A DNA stretch of 64,000 bases from Eutypa lata (Eukaryota; Ascomycota; Sordariomycetes; Xylariales; Diatrypaceae), in assembly GCA_022661535.1 (NCBI GenBank), contig JAKULF010000012.1:868001-932000 (forward strand), written 5' to 3'. The notes beneath the pieces are model-generated. The model was not told where the DNA came from. It did not search any database and saw only the letters and a list, made by a program, of their open reading frames with translations. The stretch's first letter is position 1; every line of letters starts with the position of its first letter. Made by a program: the position numbers and the translations under genes. Shown here piece by piece: positions 58,067 to 64,000 of this stretch.

Positions 58067-59823
58067 CTCTATACGTATTCTGGAGGACTTTGATATGTAT
58101 TCCCAATACTAAACAGATCTTCCGGATGCTACCGGGGCACGTTCCGTCAATTGGTGTGTGTGTGTGTGCGTGTGTGCAAGTAAATACCTAATATGGACCC
58201 CCAAGAGTACGATCAAACGTTATTGTGACTTTGCGCCTACGGTTCTTTTGAGGCTTAATTCTCGGTTTAAGTTGTGAATGTGAATGCGATGCGACCTCCG
58301 CCGTCACCAGTAACAGGTGATAAGTTACAACGAAAGAACTGCGGTCAAGGGGTGGGTGTCCGATAGCCTACCTATGTAGGTATATAATAGTCTAACGAAC
58401 GGTACTTCATGACGCTAATGGTACATATACATAATAAAAGCCATGCACTAGGTGTGTGTAGATGCGGTATAGATTCTCGATCCTCTAGGTACGGCCGGAC
58501 AAATTAGGTATCGGTGGGACTGGAAAGAGTTTAGGGGATGTTGTCATATCGCGACCCTTTCCCTCGGCGTTGTTGGACCTAACTATGTTGAGTTTACCTA
58601 AGGTGTCGGGAGAAACGAGAAACGAGAAAACGGGCTACGGAAATTAGGAATCGCTGCAGCTGTCGCTGAAGAAGATTGGACAGATGCAAGGGAAGATAGG
58701 GATCTCCCTAAGTATCGTCCCCTGTCCGGGGCAATGTGGAGTAAAATAACCTATAGCGAACAAAATGTTTCGCTGGTTGGCACGCATAATGAACCAAGGA
58801 AATAGCGATATTTTGCCTATTAAAATGCAGGGGGATCTTGCATACATAAGAGTATCGTATCGTGTCTGTCGTGTCGTGCATCTCTCATTCAGGTACGGAT
58901 ATCCACAAGCTTTTGCTTATGGTTAGACTTATTAGCTCTTTGACTTAGTTGAACCAATGATCGATACCCAGCAATACCACCTCGTTCCTCTTTTCCTTCT
59001 TCTTTTTCTCTCACATTCATTTTCTGCCCGTCATGATTCATGTCACTCACTGCCACCAATGTCACGCGAGCACAAGGTTCCATATCAAGGTTGGTTTCGG
59101 AATAACTCAACCCTCCAAAACCCAATCAGGGGTCTTAATTGGGTTATAAGGGCCAAGCCACCGGTGCAAGCCTAATTTGACGTGGGTAACATCGTACTAA
59201 GCATGTGGTTGGTATCAGTAGGTCATGCTAGCAGTCAATATTCTTTTTAAGTAAAGCCTATAATTTCTATTGAGATTCCTCTATGTATTCTGTACACGTA
59301 TAGAAATATACCGCGCTTATTCGGATGTCAGTGACCACATGGGTTTTTCATGTCACACCTAGTCAATATAAAGTTCGTACGTAAACGGTGATTCCGAGGA
59401 CGGATATCGGATCGAATCTAGAATTTTTTTATATGGCTATATCGTACTTAATTAATCCCACCAGGGTCGTCCACGTAACATGATGACGACTTCACCGTTC
59501 GCTACTCACTACCTAGATTAGCCCGATCCGCCCACATATGAGCTATCCGAAGCCGGGAGTAGGTACTGATATGTGCGGCCTGGCTACTACATACGTATCT
59601 TGCTTTATATGAAAGGGGTTATTAGACTACAAAATCTGCAATATTCGTCGTCACGCCCTTGGATGCACTGGTAGGAGCTACGTCCGTAAGATGGCCCCTT
59701 GCATAGGTAGAACTACCGTTAACGGCCTTTTCTTCATTATTACCAATCACCATACATGCGGCAGCCAATGCCGGCCCAGTGATCTTCTCTAAATCCTATA
59801 CCATCCCTTTTTTTTATTAATCA
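58067..59823. other. Intergenic
   Basis: About 1.75 kb between two minus-strand genes. It has a GT/GC dinucleotide run at 58153-58175 and no convincing gene. ORFs at 58644-58847 and 58889-59125 have no family features. Confidence 0.45.
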
Positions 59824-60693
59824 TCATGTGAACAATCGCGCATTGCCCGAGCTCCTACGTTCCCGTCCTTTCTCATAGAGCCACTTATTGTTCAATCCGA
59901 TGCTACTCCTCTTCCCATTTGCTGGACTCGGGCTTGGGCTATCTACACCGAACAGTGATGCGCCTAGGCTTGCTCCCATGGAACTTGGCGAGCCGAAGGA
60001 TGAGCGCCTCGCGCCGTTCATAGCCTTCTGAAGGAGCGGGCTGCTCGGCGACCCTATGCCTCCTAGACCCCCAAGACTTCCAAGACTTCCGCCATTTCCA
60101 CTGATGGGACTGCCGCGGGTGGAACCAGGAGAGCTTGAGAAACTGCGTCGGCTAGTCGCAGAGCCAACCGAGGGCGTGCGCGAGAAACGTGGAGGTGTGC
60201 TATACACGGATCCTGGCGTAAGTGGTTTGGATGATGGTGGAAGGCCAAGGAGTTTTCGCTGTCCTGGAGTCAAGGGAATGTCGGACAAGTCGTCTTTCGG
60301 CCGAATGATGGGGAAAAGATTGGCGGCAACGTTAAATAGAGGGATGAGGCAGATGCCCTGATAGATAAACCAGGTCCATTCGACGAGGCTGCTCGACAAA
60401 ACATAATTAGACGTTATTCTAGTGTTAGTAGATCAGATGACATACCTTTTGGGGAAGTACTGCTTGGAAGGTAGTACCCTAGCGAGTAGGACTCTGAGGA
60501 TGACGAGGGCCAAAAGTACACATATGTTGAGGGCAATGCGTCTAGCATTCTTCTCGCTAAAGGTAGTAGCCTCTTGTCTTCGATTAATCTCTGCCAATCG
60601 AGGATGTCTCCATGTACCGGGGCTGTCCTGAATAGGTTGTGTGAGAGGCTTGTTTGGCGTCGAGACGGTTGTCTGCGCCATGGAAGATGACAT
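59824..60693 (-). CDS. POM34: Nuclear-pore membrane protein POM34
   Basis: Exons 60693-60446 and 60388-59824 (57-nt intron, GTATGT donor) give 270 residues. POM34 is one of the integral membrane proteins that anchor the nuclear pore in the envelope. Two membrane segments are present: about 52-75 (RIALNICVLLALVILRVLLA) and about 85-110 (LVEWTWFIYQGICLIPLFNV), the second starting exactly at the exon junction. After them comes the family signature of fungal Pom34: LTPGQRKLLGLPPSSKPLTP, SVYSTPPRFSRTPS, then a Ser/Gly-rich disordered tail ending KWLYEKGRERRSSG. Length is in the usual range. Identification rests on this motif order, which I consider distinctive. Confidence 0.9.
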
Positions 60694-61460
60694 TTTTGCG
60701 AATGCCTATCACGTTGAGTGATGAGAAATTGATGCCGTTGCAAATATAAATCGACCGGGATATTTCGATGATGGTGCCCTGAGGACACGGCACCTGAGGA
60801 AGCGGCTCGTGGGGTGGGATGGTGGCACCGCGATTGATTGACTACCTAGAATGACTGGCTATGTTGAGAGGCAGTAATGCAAAGAACCTTCTAGATGCGA
60901 AACTCTCAACTAGACAGAATCGAACAGCTTTAAATTTATCTGTTATCGTTAGTATTACCTGTTGTTTGGTTAGTATCGTGGTGCTGCCGAAGCAGCGGCT
61001 GTCGTTGGTTTGATCTGGCTCGATTAGGTGCTTTGTTTTCATTCAGAACAGAGATGGCAGGGCAGGCATGGCAGCCGTTGCGAAAACAAATGGCGACTGC
61101 AGGTGGGTGGTCGGTCAACTGCAGGGGTTACCTGCTGCTACGTGCACTAAGCCACATTTGTTTGTAGTTGTGGCTCATATTATAGGTCTAATTAAGCATC
61201 CGGATGAGGCGGAGCGGGCACTAACACCACCTAACTTGACATGGAAGTCGGGACCCCCACCAGGCCCAACCAACTCATCTTCAATTATCCTTAGGCCGAC
61301 ACAACTACGTCAGCCTTGTTCTTGTTTCAATTTCATAGTTCTACATCACTCACATATTATCGTCAGTCGTGTCTATTAATGAAAAGGCGTTTTTAACTTT
61401 TTCTTTTTTCCCCCCTCCTGTCTTGCATAGCCACTGACTAGCAAAGACATAAAATCAATA
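60694..61460. other. Divergent promoter region
   Basis: About 0.77 kb between POM34 (-) and the AMP-binding gene (+). A pyrimidine-rich run (61390-61425) precedes the start at 61461. No other feature is seen. Confidence 0.5.
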
Positions 61461-63242
61461 ATGAGTCTTAGCAATGTTCTGGCCCGCCTTGACCTGGAGC
61501 TGAGCTCCCTGGTGGGCCAGTGGAATGGATACTCTACTGGAATAGCTACCGCTTTGGTCTTGATTCTGACCTATGCTGCCATGAACCGGGTAGAAGCCGA
61601 AATCCATCCTATGCTTCTAGCCCGTCAAGCTCAAGGGTCTCCAGTCCGTCAAGAGGGAGAATCCCCGGTCTATCGTGGAAACTCAGCACCGCATGGTCTG
61701 CCGCTAAACACCGGCTTGAATATCAAAGAGCCCGGTGCTTCCAAGTGGTCGCAAGGCCGGGATGGTGACCTGAGAGATGTATGGCGTCGAGCCGTGTCTG
61801 GACCTCCAGAGGGTGAAGGAGCCAAAGGGACCGGTCGCATTCTAACGGTTCTTGGAAGTGAGAAGGTCGTGGAGCATAAGCTCGGTACGCTATTTCACTT
61901 ACATAACTGAATAAATAGTTCTTGGTTAACTAACAACTTTACAGATGACATCACCCGGCAAATCCGTCTCGTCGGTCAGCACATTGCTTCTCAGGGTGGA
62001 AGCAAGGTAGCTATCTACCTCCCGAACTCGGTTGAGTTCATCGCAACCTTGTTTGCGTGCAGCTTCTACAACCTAAGTGCCATTCTTCTACCTTACAATG
62101 TACCCGAAGCAGAGGTCATCTCGATGCTTCAGAGGTCGGGTGCTGATACCGTCGTTACCGCCCCCGGTGCGTTTCCCTTCGACAGCGTCGTCAAGAGCTA
62201 CCCGGCCCTCCGCCACCTCATCTGGGTCGTTGATGAGGGAAGTCAGCACCTCGACTGGAATGAGATCCCCAAGGGCATGGGTGGCAGTGTCAACGTGTCT
62301 ACGTGGCAGGATATCTTACAGGACAACCCACCAACGGCTGCTGCCGAACTTCCCGAGCCTGGTGACAAGTCGGAGATCAAGGATGTCATTTTCTTCTGGC
62401 AATACAAGCCCGGCACGCTGGAGGAAATGGTCCGATTAACCCAAGCAAACCTCGTTTCCGCCATCTCGGCTCAGCTCACGGCAGTTCCTGTCAAAGCACG
62501 CCTCTCGCAATCTGATCTCTTTCTGCCTGCTGCCCCGTTGTCCGGCTCGCACACTTTGGTTCTTACGCTTACAGCCCTGTTTGCCAATGCATCGGTAGCT
62601 TTCAACTCGGTAGCCGGTCCTTCGCCCGACCTAGCCCTCGCTACTTCTGGTATATCGCCCACTGTCGTTGTCGCCACCCCGCAGACTCTATTGAAGACCC
62701 ATGGTGAGACCAAGGGAAAGATCACATCTCTCATCACCCAACTTTCTCACTGGGTACAAACTCGCACCCTGGTCCAGGACGGTGCTATGCCCATAGCCTC
62801 TTTTCTCTCGGGATACAATGACAACCTTCGACCCAATCTTGGCAACACCCCAGGCAAGCTGCGGCTCGTGTACGTAGGAGAGGCCATCGGGACCGAGACG
62901 CCGCTGTTGTCGGAGCTTGTATTGTCGGATCTTCGCATCTTCACCGGATCGCGCGTCATTTACGCCCTGACCGCCCCGAAGGTTGCTGGTGCCGTCACGC
63001 AGACCCAATACCACGATTACCGTATTCAGGACGATGGCACGGGATCGCATTTTGGTCCTCCGGTCAGTAGCACGGAGATTCTGCTGAAAGATAGCCCGAA
63101 GCACAAAGTCACGGACGTGAACTACACGGGAGAGATCGTGGTCAGGGGCCCAGCTGTAGCTGGTGGCGAGGCGGCCCTAGGTATTGACGGAACCATGAGA
63201 GTCGACAACTGTTTGGCGTATGCGCCAGGAGTCAAGAAATAA
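61461..63242 (+). CDS. AMP-binding (acyl-CoA synthetase-like) protein, probably inactive
   Basis: Exons 61461-61884 and 61945-63242 (60-nt intron, GTACGC donor, TAACTAAC branch) give 573 residues. An N-terminal membrane helix (about 27-42, GIATALVLILTYAAM) is followed by an ANL-type fold: DDITRQIRLVGQHIASQGGS, VAIYLPNSVEFIATLFACSFYNLSAILLPYN, RLVYVGEAIGTETPLLSELV and GEIVVRGPAVAGG. The P-loop-like A3 motif (YTSGTTGxPK) is missing; its place reads FFWQYKPGTLEEMVRLTQAN. The C-terminal swivelling domain with the catalytic Lys is also absent, the protein ending soon after GEIVVRGP-type A7/A8 sequence. It is therefore likely a pseudoenzyme or lipid-related membrane protein. I recognise the family as fungal but know no assigned function. 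Confidence 0.75.
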
Positions 63243-64000
63243 AGAGAAGGCAGAATGACTGGCTGTGTTGCTGATCTAAGGGTTGTGTTATAACGGTTAT
63301 ATGGTATGAAAGGGGGGTTTTCCCGTATGTGCTCACGCGAATGTTGTTTTTTCAATCTACTGCGTTGGCTTTTTTTTTTCCAGATTCCCCTCCTTAGTCT
63401 AAGTAGGTCTATACATTTCTTCAGAGTAGGGATCAAAGCGGTTCGATGGGATCTCGCAAATTCACAGATAGCTTGAGATATGTAGCGCTCACTTTATGAC
63501 GTAGAAATTGATTGACTTCGTCTATCACACGTGTACCACTGCTCGAGTACGTCAGGAGTTAGAGTGAAGATCATTTCTTGAGCCTCTATGATTAATTCAA
63601 AGTAGACCATAGAATAGAGCGGAGATTTGAAGAGTCCCGCATGTTCCTAGAGTGTGCAAGTCAACCCCCTTGGAGCACTAGAGGACTACTGGTTTATATT
63701 TCTGCTGGTTAAATCTAGTTGGCAATAAGTTAATATAGGAAGAAGCATCATATGACAAGGCCTGAAAGCTAATGTAGTTATGTATATTATGTAGGCAGTC
63801 GGTAAGATAGTAGGCACTCCCTAGAGTTCAACTTGTCAATTTCTGTTTTGGTTTAAGTGGCAGGCATGGGAACGTCCCTGATCTTGAGTTGATCTAGCAC
63901 GAGGAACTATTGAAGGCAGATATGTCTGAAAAGGGAAATGGTACGGATCAAAATCAAGTAGATACTTAGATACTTCTGATTCAAAGTTGCTGATGCAGGT
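63243..64000. other. Intergenic to the right edge
   Basis: 3' flank of the AMP-binding gene running to the end of the window. No gene, RNA or repeat is recognised. Confidence 0.5.

Overview
The window is nuclear DNA from a filamentous ascomycete (Pezizomycotina, most likely a Sordariomycete). The evidence is intron-containing genes with short introns (47-215 nt) carrying GTNNGT-type donors and CTAAC/CTGAC-like branch sites, fungus-specific families (GDA1, fungal SCAP, POM34, the PPPDE-thioredoxin-PUL fusion, a kinesin-3 resembling NcKin3), and an opening block of about 4.6 kb that has the dinucleotide signature of repeat-induced point mutation (RIP). Order and genus cannot be fixed from this sequence alone.

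Layout. 1-4650: extremely AT-rich, RIP-degraded repeat. 4651-7010: transition zone with a small SET-domain gene that looks damaged. 7011-27419: an ordinary gene block: a putative mitochondrial protein (+), a degenerate magnesium-chelatase-like protein (+), PPPDE-thioredoxin-PUL (-), GDA1 (+), a truncated-tail kinesin-3 (+), a JMJD7-type JmjC hydroxylase (-), an NmrA-like NAD(P)-binding protein (+) and SCAP (+). 27420-28954: intergenic DNA holding a stray fragment of large-subunit rRNA on the minus strand. 28955-39178, all minus: a small-subunit catalase, the MTQ1/HemK-type methyltransferase, mitochondrial leucyl-tRNA synthetase, and a secreted NMT1/SsuA-like solute-binding protein. 41190-50380: an amino-acid permease of the methionine-permease type (+), an RmlD/MAT2B-like reductase (-), an acyl-CoA thioesterase II (+) and a DHA2-type MFS transporter (-). 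50381-53914: 3.5 kb without a convincing gene. 53915-63242: a large RA-PH adaptor (-), the nucleoporin POM34 (-) and a degenerate AMP-binding protein (+).

Most genes are unrelated housekeeping genes and I see no biosynthetic cluster, CRISPR array, intact transposon or tRNA. The one functional pairing is MTQ1 and mitochondrial LeuRS, adjacent on the same strand and both serving mitochondrial translation. I rebuilt exon structures by hand. The joined lengths are multiples of three for every spliced gene listed, and several very small exons were recovered (9 nt and 34 nt in the catalase, 32 nt in SCAP, 20 nt in the reductase). I did not find a clearly new multi-gene system. The observations most worth a second look are the ectopic rRNA fragment, the RIP block with its sharp edge and the damaged SET gene beside it, and two proteins whose folds seem to have lost their nucleotide-handling motifs.
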